Assembly (NCBI RefSeq): GCF_000380565.1
Contig: NZ_AQYJ01000026.1
Coordinates: 1-64,000 of the forward strand
DNA: 64,000 nt
Direction of reading: 5' to 3'
Origin: Microbulbifer variabilis ATCC 700307
GTDB lineage: Bacteria > Pseudomonadota > Gammaproteobacteria > Pseudomonadales > Cellvibrionaceae
The position numbers were made by a program, and so were the translations under genes. The notes beneath the pieces are model-generated. The model ran no database searches, was not told the DNA's origin, and worked only from the letters and a program-made list of their open reading frames with translations. Below are positions 46,242 through 55,866 of the stretch, one piece after another (the first letter of the stretch is position 1; every line of letters starts with the position of its first letter).

Positions 46242-47743
46242 CCCAGCTCCCCAGCGAAGTAAGTAAGATCAGCCTGCTACCAGCCACACTCATGGTGGCA
46301 GGCAATATGATGGGCTCCGGGGTTTTTATGCTACCTGCCAATTTGGCCGTAGTGGGCAGCATATCCCTGATAGGCTGGCTGGTAACTGTTGTCGGCGCTG
46401 TAGCCCTGGCATTGGTTTTTGCACGCCTCGCCGCGTTAGATCCAGCCGCTGGCGGCCCGTATGCATATGCACGCAAAGCCTTCGGTGACTATATCGGTTA
46501 CCAGACCAACCTGGTTTACTGGTTGGCCAACGTAATTGGCAATGTCGCCCTGATTACTGCTGGGTTAGGTTACATCACGCACTTCTTTCCCCCACTCAAA
46601 GATCCTCTTACGTTCGCCCTGGCCCAAGTAGCACTAATCTGGCTACTTACCTATGCCAATATCCTGGGGCCACGCACTGTAGGACGCATCCAATCCCTGA
46701 CCACTAGCATGGTACTAATCCCTATCCTGGGCACGGCCATATTTGGCTGGTTCTGGTTCGATAGCCAGACTTTTAGCTCAAGCTGGAACGTATCCGGCAA
46801 AAGTGATATCAGCGCAGTAATGACTACCCTCACCTTTACCCTATGGGCCTTTATCGGTGTTGAAACAGCTTCTGTATCTGCTGCTGTTGTTAAAAATCCT
46901 ACTCGAAATGTACCTATCGCAACCGTAGGTGGCGTTCTGATTGCATCAGTGGCTTATGTGCTGAGTTCATCGGTCATTATGGGAATGGTCCCCAATAAAG
47001 AACTGCTGGCTTCCTCAGCCCCATTTGCCGACGCTGCCCGTCTGGCACTCGGTAACACCGCCGCGAATATAGTTGCGATATGTGCAGCCATCGGCTGTAT
47101 CGGTTCTCTAGGCGGTTGGATTCTACTTGTGGGGCAGTCAGCTAAAGCCGCATCCGACGATGGGCTGTTTGCCAGTATTTTTGCCAGAACCAACAATAAG
47201 GGGGTGCCCTCCGCGGGCCTTACTCTTGTCGCAATACTGATGTCACTACTGGTACTCGCTACTATCTCGCCCAGCGCCAGCCAGCAGTTTGGCAAGATCG
47301 CTTCGGTAGCGGTAATAATGACGCTATTGCCCTATATCTATTCTGCAGTGGCACTCAAGATACTCGCATACGGCAAAATGCCACATCATGAATACAGTAT
47401 TTTCACCGTTATCTTGCTTATAGCTGCAGTTTATTGCCTGATCGCACTGGTTGGATCAAACGCACAACAAACACGCTGGTCTTTAATTTTTGTCATCACC
47501 ACCGTCATTTTTTATGCACTGATATTAAATCGTCGCCGCAGCGTGGAAGAAAAGCATTTGCTGCCTGGCGGTCCCGAACCCGCCTGGGTACATTACTTCA
47601 CTTTGACTGTCACCATCGGTGCACTATGTATTTTCTTCTGGATATCGGTCGGGCAATATAAAAATTTGGATCTGCGCCTGCGGGCACCACAACCCATCGA
47701 GCGACTGATTCATTCAGACCATAAAACAAGCGAAAGTACTTAG
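46238..47743 (+). CDS. adiC: Arginine/agmatine antiporter
   Basis: AdiC exchanges external arginine for internal agmatine. The sequence follows E. coli AdiC: LMVAGNMMGSGVFMLPANL (TM1 loop), GGPYAYARKAFGDYIGYQTN, WAFIGVETASVSAAVVKNPT (TM6 with the gating Trp), GSLGGWILLVGQSAKAASDD. The first ATG (46292) would cut TM1 in half, and no ATG, GTG or TTG precedes it in frame. An ATA at 46238 overlaps the adiA stop (ATAG) and has GGAGG at ideal distance, so I set the start there. The C-terminus is about 50 residues longer than in E. coli, with an extra membrane segment. Confidence 0.88.
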   Translation: MAQLPSEVSKISLLPATLMVAGNMMGSGVFMLPANLAVVGSISLIGWLVTVVGAVALALVFARLAALDPAAGGPYAYARKAFGDYIGYQTNLVYWLANVIGNVALITAGLGYITHFFPPLKDPLTFALAQVALIWLLTYANILGPRTVGRIQSLTTSMVLIPILGTAIFGWFWFDSQTFSSSWNVSGKSDISAVMTTLTFTLWAFIGVETASVSAAVVKNPTRNVPIATVGGVLIASVAYVLSSSVIMGMVPNKELLASSAPFADAARLALGNTAANIVAICAAIGCIGSLGGWILLVGQSAKAASDDGLFASIFARTNNKGVPSAGLTLVAILMSLLVLATISPSASQQFGKIASVAVIMTLLPYIYSAVALKILAYGKMPHHEYSIFTVILLIAAVYCLIALVGSNAQQTRWSLIFVITTVIFYALILNRRRSVEEKHLLPGGPEPAWVHYFTLTVTIGALCIFFWISVGQYKNLDLRLRAPQPIERLIHSDHKTSEST

Positions 47744-47744
47744 G

Positions 47745-48206
47745 TCAGTAAAAAACCCGTTGAATTATGTCTGCTGTCTTATCAGCTAACCCAGGTGAAA
47801 TAGACTCCCTGTTACCGGCAATGTTAAGAACTTTCGGCCTCACAAAATTTATAAAATCGCGGATTTCAACAATGCAATTTCGCCATGGATTCACCAAAAT
47901 ACAGGGCTTACCCAATTTCTGGCAGTAATATAGAGTAAGGGCAGTTCCATCACTACTAGGCATTGTCGCAAGGATCAGAGTTGCATCAGAGTTTTTAACA
48001 TTCTCCTCGGTGCGCTCCTCATAGTTTGCCGAATGACTTTCTACCAACCCATAAGATTTCAACATCTCTGGCCTGGCACCTTCCTCAGTCAAATAACCCA
48101 GTGGTGCGCAGCCTCCAGTAGGAATCCCTACACGTTTGGCGCCTATCAACCCACCAACATCTGCTCCGGTTTGCCCCCCACTGATAATTTTCTTTGGCCA
48201 AAACAT
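47745..48206 (-). CDS. SLOG-family protein (putative molybdenum carrier type)
   Basis: The 153-residue Rossmann-like protein starts KKIISGGQTGADVGGLIGAK, then GIPTGGCAPLGYLTEEG, a TLILATMPSSDGTALTL strand and helix, and KPCILVNPW. This is the SLOG fold of the cpYpsA / MoCo-carrier-like group, which binds nucleotide or ligand at the GGxTG loop. The ATG has GAGGAGG upstream. The ligand is not known here. Confidence 0.85.
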   Translation of the reverse strand: MFWPKKIISGGQTGADVGGLIGAKRVGIPTGGCAPLGYLTEEGARPEMLKSYGLVESHSANYEERTEENVKNSDATLILATMPSSDGTALTLYYCQKLGKPCILVNPWRNCIVEIRDFINFVRPKVLNIAGNRESISPGLADKTADIIQRVFY

Positions 48207-48389
48207 AAATTGAACCTCCTCTCATATTCAGGAGCCAACAAACAACCAACGACATTTATAGCCATCTAATCGGTTAAAAGTAAGGCGCAGCTTCGTATGA
48301 AATCCACACCCCTCAAAAGGGGTAAGAAATCACTCTCGGAGGGCTAATTCATACGCGAAGTATTACTCTACCGTTACTCGCTGCCATCG

Positions 48390-48566
48390 CTACTCGACAT
48401 AGCTACTCATTGGAGAGACCGTTATTGAGTTTTCAAATTCAATGGCTTCTAGTAAATTCACATTCTTCGTATTTACAAAAGCTATATATGTAGGAGTAGA
48501 TGGACCAGACGTGTAACGATATAGAATAGTACCTTTCGGGAGAGATCCGACAGCTTCAGGTGTTTC
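48390..48566 (-). pseudogene. C-terminal gene remnant, family unknown
   Basis: On the minus strand a 58-codon frame without a start codon reads TPEAVGSLPKGTILYRYTSG, then a second half ending SITVSPMSSYVE. It looks like real protein sequence. It begins just after a stop and beside the 8-bp tandem repeat, so the 5' part of the gene seems lost. Confidence 0.35.
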
Positions 48567-48580
48567 TTACAGCCTCAGTG

Positions 48581-48604
48581 ACTCTGTGACTCTGTGACTC
48601 TGTG
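48581..48604. repeat. 8-bp tandem repeat, three units
   Basis: ACTCTGTG three times in a row, at the broken edge of the remnant at 48390-48566. It may mark a slippage or deletion joint. Confidence 0.6.
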
Positions 48605-48620
48605 AGCTTCATGGGATCAT

Positions 48621-48704
48621 TTAGAAGCTCATGCCCTTCCATAACACGCCTAAAACAAAACCAATCGCAACAAACACTACTACATACAGTAAACGAAATA
48701 TCAC
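48621..48704 (-). CDS. Possible 27-residue single-span membrane protein
   Basis: A GTG at 48704 with GGGAGG four bases upstream opens a 27-codon frame. It reads IFRLLYVVVFVAIGFVLGVL and ends WKGMSF. One hydrophobic helix spans nearly the whole product, with a basic N-terminal end. Small single-span proteins of this kind are often missed. The short spacing of the ribosome site and the small size keep confidence low. Confidence 0.4.
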   Translation of the reverse strand: MIFRLLYVVVFVAIGFVLGVLWKGMSF

Positions 48705-49311
48705 TCTGCCTCCCTATAAGCATAACCCTGCCACCAGGGTGCGACTTGATTTTCATACAACTTGCAGGAAACTAAATACGCGACGAATGCTAAAAGCATA
48801 GGAAAAAATAGTTCAATCACATGATTGTGCCTGGCATCAGGCGGGCGACGGTGACACCCCACCTAGCCCGATCATGTACGTCGCTCAAAATATACCCAGA
48901 GATAGAGAAAACCTACCATTTTACCAATGGGAAAATTAAGCAGGCAAAAAACAGATTTCTACCTGGCTATATTTGTATACAAGCAGTTTTTAAGGATAGA
49001 TCGGGCCCCACTCAGGGTTATTAACAATCACAACCTTTATTGGCGGTTTCCGCATAGGTGAAATATAGCAGTATTAGATCGTCCTACAGGCTATAAAAAA
49101 GCCTGTGATATTGCTTATGTAAGAGACTTAATTTCACCGCCTAGAATCCATAATAGAAAAGGTGAACCTCTAAATAACCCCGCCAAGCAGATCTGAAAAA
49201 CCACAAAGATATTGTGAAACTATTCAGAAGTTACTAATTTCAGATCTACCTCCCCGTTGAAATCTTTATCGGCACCCCCTACGTTAGGCGAGCATTACGC
49301 TAGGCAAACTC
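48705..49311. other. Non-coding stretch
   Basis: About 600 bases. A hairpin AGGCT...AGCCT with an A run lies near 49088-49106; no convincing gene is seen. Confidence 0.45.
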
Positions 49312-49767
49312 ATGAACTACTATCTGATACTAAAAACTCTGCATATCCTCTGTGCGATTATCATCCTGGGTACTGGTACCGGCATTGCCTGGTATACCTT
49401 TCGCGGCTGGCTATCCGGAGACTCACAGGTCCTCCGCTGGGTAAGCCGGGAAACTGTAGCCGCCGACTGGATATTTACCGGTAGTGCTGTACTGGGACTA
49501 TTGGGCAGCGCTATTGGTATGCTGACAATCAATCCAGTCTGGATGCAGCAAGCTTGGTTGCAAGTTGCTACGGGGCTCACTGCAGTTATGTTCCTGCTGT
49601 GGTTACCAGTGGTGTACTTGCAGTATCAGTTACGCGCTCATACAGACAGTGGGTCATGCAAGAGGAAAACCGGTAAAATTATGCGCATCTGGTGTTTGCT
49701 TGGGGCTACCGCATTTCCAATAACGGTAGCTATTGTCTACCTAATGGTGGCCAAGCCCGCATTGTAA
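49312..49767 (+). CDS. DUF2269 integral membrane protein
   Basis: The 151-residue protein has four membrane segments, beginning MNYYLILKTLHILCAIIILG with the HILC element typical of DUF2269. Segments near 48-68, 82-102 and 122-145 follow. Function of the family is unknown. It is convergent with the DUF3429 gene. Confidence 0.8.
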   Translation: MNYYLILKTLHILCAIIILGTGTGIAWYTFRGWLSGDSQVLRWVSRETVAADWIFTGSAVLGLLGSAIGMLTINPVWMQQAWLQVATGLTAVMFLLWLPVVYLQYQLRAHTDSGSCKRKTGKIMRIWCLLGATAFPITVAIVYLMVAKPAL

Positions 49768-49768
49768 T

Positions 49769-50230
49769 CTACTGCGCCCAAATCATAATCAAGTGGCACC
49801 CAATCACCAGCCAGGTCACCCTGCTGCGGGTGCGAAAATACTGTTCGCGCCCGGGTAGATTTGGATTCAGCCGCGCCTCCATCCAGGCAACAAAAGCAAA
49901 GCCGATAGCCAGAACAGGAAGCCCCCAAGAAGTTTGGTATAGCAACATCCCTACCCACCCAAATAGAGCTACCAGGTTGCTGAGTAACACCAGGGCAATT
50001 CGGTGAGGATGGCCAGGGCGATTCAGTGCTCCTCCCCACCAAATACCGCAGAGGAAGCTGAGAATAACCACGCTATATGCGGAAAAAAACAGGCGCCCAT
50101 CAATACCCAGCAGTGAAATTTCCAGCGACTGCAGCAATATGCCTATGACAAAGGGAGCAAGCCCCAAATATGCCAGGGCATCAAACAGGCGGGTATCCAC
50201 TACAGGTTGTTGATAGCCATGACTATCCAT
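49769..50230 (-). CDS. DUF3429 integral membrane protein
   Basis: The 153-residue protein has four to five membrane segments and the DUF3429 pattern DALAYLGLAPFVIGILL, SAYSVVILSFLCGIWWGGAL, WLVIGCHLIMIW. Function is unknown. Its stop lies one base from that of the convergent DUF2269 gene. Confidence 0.8.
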   Translation of the reverse strand: MDSHGYQQPVVDTRLFDALAYLGLAPFVIGILLQSLEISLLGIDGRLFFSAYSVVILSFLCGIWWGGALNRPGHPHRIALVLLSNLVALFGWVGMLLYQTSWGLPVLAIGFAFVAWMEARLNPNLPGREQYFRTRSRVTWLVIGCHLIMIWAQ

Positions 50231-50307
50231 GTTGTCTAAGCTTCCTGTTCAGTCCGGCAAGAAACCTCCAATTAGAACAACTAGTTTAGTGGCACGAGAT
50301 CAAGCTT

Positions 50308-50568
50308 ATGGAAGAAGAACACAAAGTCGACGTCAAACAGGCACTGCGGGTCTTCGATCGAGCCACCAAAGAAGGGCAAAAGGAGGCCGATGGCTGGCAT
50401 TTCCAAGGGCTGACGATGAGCACCGACTTTGACGGTTATACGGTTTTTATCAATTCACCCAAGGTAAAACTAACCGTCTTTTTCCATAACAAATATTCGG
50501 TAGACTATGAAAACAGCAGAGATCTTGGGGAGTTTCTTAAATTAATCGCCAGCCTCGATAATAACTGA
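50308..50568 (+). CDS. DUF3081-like small protein
   Basis: The 86-residue soluble protein (QALRVFDRATKEGQKEADGW, STDFDGYTVFINSPKVKLTV, FFHNKYSVDYEN) fits the small DUF3081 family as I know it. No enzymatic motif is seen. It is convergent with miaE. Confidence 0.7.
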   Translation: MEEEHKVDVKQALRVFDRATKEGQKEADGWHFQGLTMSTDFDGYTVFINSPKVKLTVFFHNKYSVDYENSRDLGEFLKLIASLDNN

Positions 50569-50571
50569 GAG

Positions 50572-51189
50572 TCAGTGCTCCGGCACTCCGCTGTGAAAGC
50601 GGAATTCACCATCGCTACTTTGGACCAAATCCCTCTCCACTTCCAACAGGGCCTGCACCCGGTGCTCGATATCTTCACCCGCGGCCTTCTTGGCAAGGTG
50701 CAGATAGTCACGGAAATGGCGGGCCTCAGACTTCAACAGAGACAGATAAAACTTCTGTAGCTCTTCATCCAGGAAAGGGGCAATCTTGGCAAAGCGCTCG
50801 CAGGAGCGCGCCTCAATAATCGCACCACAAATCAAAGTATCGACCAAACGATCCGGTTCAGTAGTGCGCACTTCCGCGCGCAGACTCGCCGCATAGCGGG
50901 AAGCGCTTACATGGGGATAGGCAATGCCACGCTTTTCCATGATGGCCAGCACCTGCTCGAAATGGCGCAACTCTTCGCGAGCCAAGCGCGACATTTTGTT
51001 CAGCAACTCAAAGTCATTCAGGTAGCGGAACATCAAGTTGAGCGCGGTGCCCGCCGCTTTCTTTTCACAGTTCGCGTGGTCAACCAACATCATTTCAGGC
51101 TCGGCCAGCGCCGCTTCAATCCAGGCATCCGGGGTTGAGCACAGCAGGAATTCATGGATAGCGGAAAGGTTGGGGACTTGGGCACTCAT
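50572..51189 (-). CDS. miaE: tRNA-(ms2io6A) hydroxylase
   Basis: MiaE hydroxylates the isopentenyl group on ms2i6A37 of tRNA with a diiron centre and O2. The 205-residue helical protein has the diiron ligands in DHANCEKKAAGTA, REELRHFEQVL (ExxH), GAIIEARSCERF and KSEARHFRDYL (ExxxH). The family marks are clear. It presumably acts after MiaA and MiaB, which are not in the window. Confidence 0.92.
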   Translation of the reverse strand: MSAQVPNLSAIHEFLLCSTPDAWIEAALAEPEMMLVDHANCEKKAAGTALNLMFRYLNDFELLNKMSRLAREELRHFEQVLAIMEKRGIAYPHVSASRYAASLRAEVRTTEPDRLVDTLICGAIIEARSCERFAKIAPFLDEELQKFYLSLLKSEARHFRDYLHLAKKAAGEDIEHRVQALLEVERDLVQSSDGEFRFHSGVPEH

Positions 51190-51408
51190 AAGATAGATAT
51201 TTCAACTGGAGTAAATCACTTGGCGCGGGATTATAGCGGCCTGCTCAAAGAAACGCAGGCTTATCCGCTAAGTCACCTTTGACTCCCCCTACTATTGACC
51301 ACAGCCGGCACCGGCAGAAGGTACAAATTAATATCCAGCTCAGGATATTCAGATTGATAACGGTTTATTAAGTGAATTAATATAGATTTTCAAAAACCCT
51401 CCAAAACA

Positions 51409-52350
51409 ATGTCAATGAAAGATCACCGCGAATTGGCCCGCACAATCGCCCCTTTACTGGAGCAGCTCCACAGTAGCGCAGGGCAATTGCGCGAATCTCT
51501 GGAGCAACTGCAAAGTGCGGGCAAGCCCTGGCAGCATTACTTATTGCAACCTCAGTTCGCACAGGAGACAGCCCTGGCTCTAGGGCAAAGTTTCGAACAG
51601 CCATTTTCACTGGCTGGCGCTCTCTATACCCAGCTGGACTATGCAGAGCCAGTGGATTCTGGCAGCGATGCCCGCGCAACCCTGCAGCTTCCCGGGCTTC
51701 TCGCAGTACCCCAAAAGACATTGAGGCTGGCACAGCAGCTTAATACCCATAAAGAGAGCTTTAGTGCGGCTATTGCCGATTTCCGGGCGGTACTTGGGGA
51801 GCGACCAGTGGCAGAGAGAGATCGCACGGTGCGGGAGGTACTGGCAGATGCCGGTTTCCCCCGCGCCCACCTGCGCCAGTGCTATCGGCTGGTACTGCTT
51901 TGCGCCAGGCGGCCCGATGCCATCACCCTTTCCTGGATAAAGGCACGCAAATCGATTCGCAAGGTGAGTGTAAAGTGGTGTGAAAAGAAACTGGACCAGC
52001 TGGACCCGCTAGGGTCTGATCCCGGTATTCAATACCAGCGGCAGCTACTCGCTGACCTGCACAAGAGCCAACAGGATGATTTGCGCCAGGTACAAGTGCA
52101 GAGCCGCCCCAACCTTCAGGTGGCAGAGATTTTTTATAGCCATGAACCCGGAGAAGAAGATGAATACCATCAGGTTGGTTATTCATCCATGCCGATCCTG
52201 GTGGAGGGAAATGAGGCCGGACAGCTGCCAGAGTTTACCCGGGTGGATCACCAGCCCAGCCTGAGTCGGCGCCGCCAAAGGCGCGATCTGGCGCTCTCTA
52301 CCGAGGCATTCCTTCCCGCACTGCGGGTATTCTTGCGGGAGCAGAGGTAA
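51409..52350 (+). CDS. DNA replication terminus site-binding protein (Tus-like)
   Basis: Tus binds Ter sites and stops replication forks from one side. The 313-residue protein shows the general Tus order: helical N-terminus, ATLQLPGLLAVPQKTLRLAQ (compare AAVRLPGVL), YRLVLLCARRPDAITLSWIK, KSIRKVSVKWCEKKLDQL. The C-terminal strand has GYSSMPILVEGNEAGQLPEF. Similarity to E. coli Tus is distant but collinear. I found no convincing Ter site in front of the gene, where E. coli has TerB. Confidence 0.75.
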   Translation: MSMKDHRELARTIAPLLEQLHSSAGQLRESLEQLQSAGKPWQHYLLQPQFAQETALALGQSFEQPFSLAGALYTQLDYAEPVDSGSDARATLQLPGLLAVPQKTLRLAQQLNTHKESFSAAIADFRAVLGERPVAERDRTVREVLADAGFPRAHLRQCYRLVLLCARRPDAITLSWIKARKSIRKVSVKWCEKKLDQLDPLGSDPGIQYQRQLLADLHKSQQDDLRQVQVQSRPNLQVAEIFYSHEPGEEDEYHQVGYSSMPILVEGNEAGQLPEFTRVDHQPSLSRRRQRRDLALSTEAFLPALRVFLREQR

Positions 52351-52484
52351 AATCCTGGGAGGTCGCTTTTTCATTTTTAGAAACTATAACAATCCAATAG
52401 AAAACCCAGCTCTCAGTTTCGCTACAAGTTCTACTTGGACAGGCCGTGTATTTTCGAGAAGTACTGGCACCCCACCACGCAATA

Positions 52485-52940
52485 TCAGCCCTTGATAACG
52501 CCGGGAGCAACAAAACGCTGGTAGTAGGCAACTGATAAAGCGTAAAAATCCTCATCAATATGCTGGCGTACCTCTACCAGGGGCACGCCACGTGCCTGGG
52601 GCGTTGGGCTCAGGCCGTATTCTCGTAAATCATTAATTTGGCTGGCGCCCGCACGCAACAATTCGAACACCCAGCAATAAGGGCTCTGGCTGTCATCAAA
52701 TCGGATTTGTTGATGATACAGCTGCGCCACAAAGCGCTTTTCATCAACAATCTCTAACTGGCTGCGCACCGCATTCACCAAATAGCCCTCACGCCGCTCA
52801 GCAATAATACGGCGCTGTTCCTCGGTATAGGCATTCCAGTCGATCACTTCGTGGGCAAATCGCTTACAGCCTCGGCAAACATCGTCGCCTATTCCCGTTG
52901 AGCAAACCCCAATGCAGGGTGTGCGGACTTTTTTGTACAT
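52485..52940 (-). CDS. DUF1289 domain protein
   Basis: The 151-residue protein begins with the DUF1289 motif TPCIGVCSTGIGDDVCRGCK, with four cysteines that probably hold a metal, followed by WNAYTEEQRRIIAER. A unique C-terminal domain of about 95 residues follows, so it is longer than plain DUF1289 proteins. Function is unknown. Confidence 0.85.
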   Translation of the reverse strand: MYKKVRTPCIGVCSTGIGDDVCRGCKRFAHEVIDWNAYTEEQRRIIAERREGYLVNAVRSQLEIVDEKRFVAQLYHQQIRFDDSQSPYCWVFELLRAGASQINDLREYGLSPTPQARGVPLVEVRQHIDEDFYALSVAYYQRFVAPGVIKG

Positions 52941-53250
52941 CGATTAACCAGTTGCAGCCATCCAGGCCCCCATGGCCTGGATCAATATTGCGCGTAGACT
53001 ATTTTGTTTCGACCGGCAAGAAAAGTGTTAAGGCGATTACTACCATACCTACTAAAATTCACTCCATTAATAGTCGTAATTCACTTAAATTATTGATTTT
53101 TCGATAAACTTAACAGCAGTAAGGCTTTCCTGTAGTATTCGCCACCCGCCTTCAGCGGCCTCGAAAAAAAAATCCCAGCAGCCTGTGATGCATAGACTGG
53201 GAATTACACCCGCTGATGGTGCCACCCCACACACCGAGAGGGACTTATCC
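52941..53250. other. acnB leader region
   Basis: About 310 bases between the divergent DUF1289 and acnB genes. AT-rich with no visible gene; the acnB promoter must lie here. Confidence 0.5.
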
Positions 53251-55866
53251 GTGCTTGAAGCCTATCGTAAACACGTCGCAGAACGCGCCGAACAGGGCAT
53301 TCCACCGAAGCCGCTCGACGCCGAGCAAGTAGCTGGCCTGGTTGAGTTGCTGAAAAATCCGCCAAAAGGCGAAGAACAAGAATTAGTTGAGCTGCTCACT
53401 CACCGCGTACCGCCAGGTGTTGACGAAGCAGCTTATGTTAAAGCCGGTTTCCTGTCCGCCATCATTAAGGGTGAAGCGGAAACCCCACTGATTGATCGCA
53501 AGCAGGCTGTAGAGCTGCTGGGCCAGATGCTGGGCGGCTATAACATCCACACCTTGGTTGAAATGCTCGACGACAAAGAGCTGGCTGAGCTGGCTGCAGA
53601 GCAGCTGAAAGGCACCCTGCTGATGTTCGACGCCTTCCACGACGTGGAAGAAAAAGCCAAAGCCGGCAACGAACACGCCAAAGCAGTACTGCAGTCCTGG
53701 GCCGATGCCGAGTGGTTCACCAAACGCAACAAAGTGCCTGAGAGCATCAAAGTTGCTGTATTCAAGGTAACCGGCGAAACCAACACCGATGATCTGTCCC
53801 CGGCACCCGATGCCTGGTCCCGTCCAGACATCCCCCTACACGCGCTGGCCATGTACAAAATGAAGCGCGATGGCCTGGAGCCGGAAGAAGCTGGTGTTAC
53901 CGGCCCGCTGAAGCAAATTGAAGAAGTTAAAGCCAAGGGCCTGCCCGTTGCTTTCGTTGGCGACGTAGTGGGTACCGGCTCTTCCCGTAAGTCCGCCACC
54001 AACTCCGTTCTCTGGTACTTCGGTGAAGAAATGCCGGGCGTACCCAACAAGAAAGGTGGCGGTATTTGTATCGGCGGTAAAGTTGCCCCGATCTTCTACA
54101 ACACCATGGAAGATGCCGGCGCGCTGGTATTCGAAGCTCCCGTTGACGAACTGGGCATGGGCGACGTTATCGAGATCCGCCCATACGACGGCAAGATCCT
54201 GGCGGAAGACGGCAAAGTACTGTCTGAATTCCAGCTGAAGTCCGATGTACTGCTGGACGAAGTTCAGGCTGGTGGCCGTATCAACCTGATTATCGGTCGC
54301 GGCCTGACCGGCAAAGCCCGTGAAGCCCTGGGCCTGGCGCCTTCCGAGCTGTTCCGCAAGCCAGAACAGCCCGCCGACACCGGCAAGGGTTACACTCTGG
54401 CACAGAAGATGGTTGGTAAAGCCTGTGGCGTTGAAGGTATCCGTCCGGGCACCTACTGCGAGCCGAAAATGACCACTGTGGGCTCCCAGGACACCACTGG
54501 CCCCATGACCCGTGATGAACTCAAAGACCTGGCCTGCCTCGGCTTCTCCGCCGACCTGGTGATGCAGTCCTTCTGTCACACTGCGGCCTACCCCAAGCCC
54601 GTCGATATCGACACCCAGCACACCCTGCCGGACTTCATCATGAACCGCGGTGGTGTTTCCCTGCGCCCGGCTGACGGCATCATCCACAGCTGGCTGAACC
54701 GCATGCTGCTGCCGGACACCGTAGGTACCGGCGGTGACTCCCACACCCGATTCCCCATGGGTATCTCCTTCCCGGCAGGTTCCGGTCTGGTAGCTTTCGC
54801 TGCCGCAACCGGTGTTATGCCACTGGATATGCCCGAGTCCGTACTCGTGCGCTTCAAGGGCGAAATGCAACCTGGCATTACCCTGCGTGACCTGGTACAC
54901 GCCATTCCTCTGTACGCCATCAAGCAGGGCCTGCTGACCGTAGAGAAGAAAGGTAAGAAGAATATCTTCTCCGGCCGCATCCTCGAGATCGAAGGCTTGG
55001 AAAACCTGACGGTAGAGCAGGCTTTCGAACTGTCTGATGCCTCCGCCGAGCGCTCCGCAGCTGGCTGCACCATCAAGCTGTCTGAAGAGACCATGTCTGA
55101 GTACCTGCGCTCCAATATCACTCTGTTGCGCTGGATGATCGCTGAAGGTTACGGCTCCAAGCGCACCCTGGAGCGCCGTGCGCGCGCCATGGAAGAGTGG
55201 CTCGCCAACCCGAAACTGATGGAAGCGGACGCCGACGCGGAGTACCTGGAAGTCATCGAAATCGATCTGGCCGAAATCAAAGAGCCGATCGTTTGCGCCC
55301 CGAACGACCCAGACGACGCTCGCCTGCTGTCCGACGTTGCCGGTGACAAAGTAGATGAAGTCTTTATCGGCTCCTGTATGACCAACATCGGCCACTTCCG
55401 CGCTGCCGGTAAGCTGCTGCAGGAACACAAAGGTGGCATTTCCACCCGTATGTGGATCGCTCCGCCCACCAAAATGGACGAGCACCAGCTGATGGAAGAG
55501 GGTTACTACAACATCTATGGTGCATCCGGTGCCCGCACCGAAATGCCCGGGTGTTCCCTGTGCATGGGTAACCAGGCACGTGTGGCCCCTGGCAGCACAG
55601 TGCTGTCCACCTCCACCCGCAACTTCCCCAACCGCCTGGGTGACGGTGCTAACGTATACCTGACCTCCGCCGAGCTGGCTTCTGTGGGCGCCATTCTGGG
55701 TAAACTGCCGACTCCGGCTGAGTATCAGGAATACGCGAAGAATCTGGATTCCATGTCCGGCGAAATCTACCGCTACCTGAACTTCGACCAGATTGAAGAC
55801 TTCCAGAAGTCTGCCGAAGAAGGCAAGCGCATTGCCGCTACTGAGATCCAGGACGTTGCTGTTTAA
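53251..55866 (+). CDS. acnB: Aconitate hydratase B / 2-methylisocitrate dehydratase
   Basis: AcnB interconverts citrate and isocitrate in the TCA cycle through a 4Fe-4S cluster. I start at GTG 53251 ([24 protein letters not shown] upstream), which aligns with E. coli AcnB; the frame is open for 22 further codons. Visible are [50 protein letters not shown] and the cluster cysteines in [10 protein letters not shown] and [12 protein letters not shown]. Length is 871 residues, the normal size. A strong terminator follows. Confidence 0.97.
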   Translation: MLEAYRKHVAERAEQGIPPKPLDAEQVAGLVELLKNPPKGEEQELVELLTHRVPPGVDEAAYVKAGFLSAIIKGEAETPLIDRKQAVELLGQMLGGYNIHTLVEMLDDKELAELAAEQLKGTLLMFDAFHDVEEKAKAGNEHAKAVLQSWADAEWFTKRNKVPESIKVAVFKVTGETNTDDLSPAPDAWSRPDIPLHALAMYKMKRDGLEPEEAGVTGPLKQIEEVKAKGLPVAFVGDVVGTGSSRKSATNSVLWYFGEEMPGVPNKKGGGICIGGKVAPIFYNTMEDAGALVFEAPVDELGMGDVIEIRPYDGKILAEDGKVLSEFQLKSDVLLDEVQAGGRINLIIGRGLTGKAREALGLAPSELFRKPEQPADTGKGYTLAQKMVGKACGVEGIRPGTYCEPKMTTVGSQDTTGPMTRDELKDLACLGFSADLVMQSFCHTAAYPKPVDIDTQHTLPDFIMNRGGVSLRPADGIIHSWLNRMLLPDTVGTGGDSHTRFPMGISFPAGSGLVAFAAATGVMPLDMPESVLVRFKGEMQPGITLRDLVHAIPLYAIKQGLLTVEKKGKKNIFSGRILEIEGLENLTVEQAFELSDASAERSAAGCTIKLSEETMSEYLRSNITLLRWMIAEGYGSKRTLERRARAMEEWLANPKLMEADADAEYLEVIEIDLAEIKEPIVCAPNDPDDARLLSDVAGDKVDEVFIGSCMTNIGHFRAAGKLLQEHKGGISTRMWIAPPTKMDEHQLMEEGYYNIYGASGARTEMPGCSLCMGNQARVAPGSTVLSTSTRNFPNRLGDGANVYLTSAELASVGAILGKLPTPAEYQEYAKNLDSMSGEIYRYLNFDQIEDFQKSAEEGKRIAATEIQDVAV

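Larger units (their letters stand above)
48207..48620. other. Intergenic region with a gene remnant
   Basis: About 400 bases holding the coding remnant at 48390-48566 and the 8-bp repeat at 48581-48604. No complete gene is visible. Confidence 0.4.

Noticed and set aside
50225..50245. Ter-like sequence ATGTTGTCTAAG near the DUF3429 start
   Set aside because: It lacks the two central A of the TGTTGTAACTA core and overlaps a coding start, so chance is the better explanation.
53836..55485. 549-residue minus-strand frame opposite acnB
   Set aside because: acnB matches the known enzyme along its whole length. The antisense frame is a result of GC-rich codon use.
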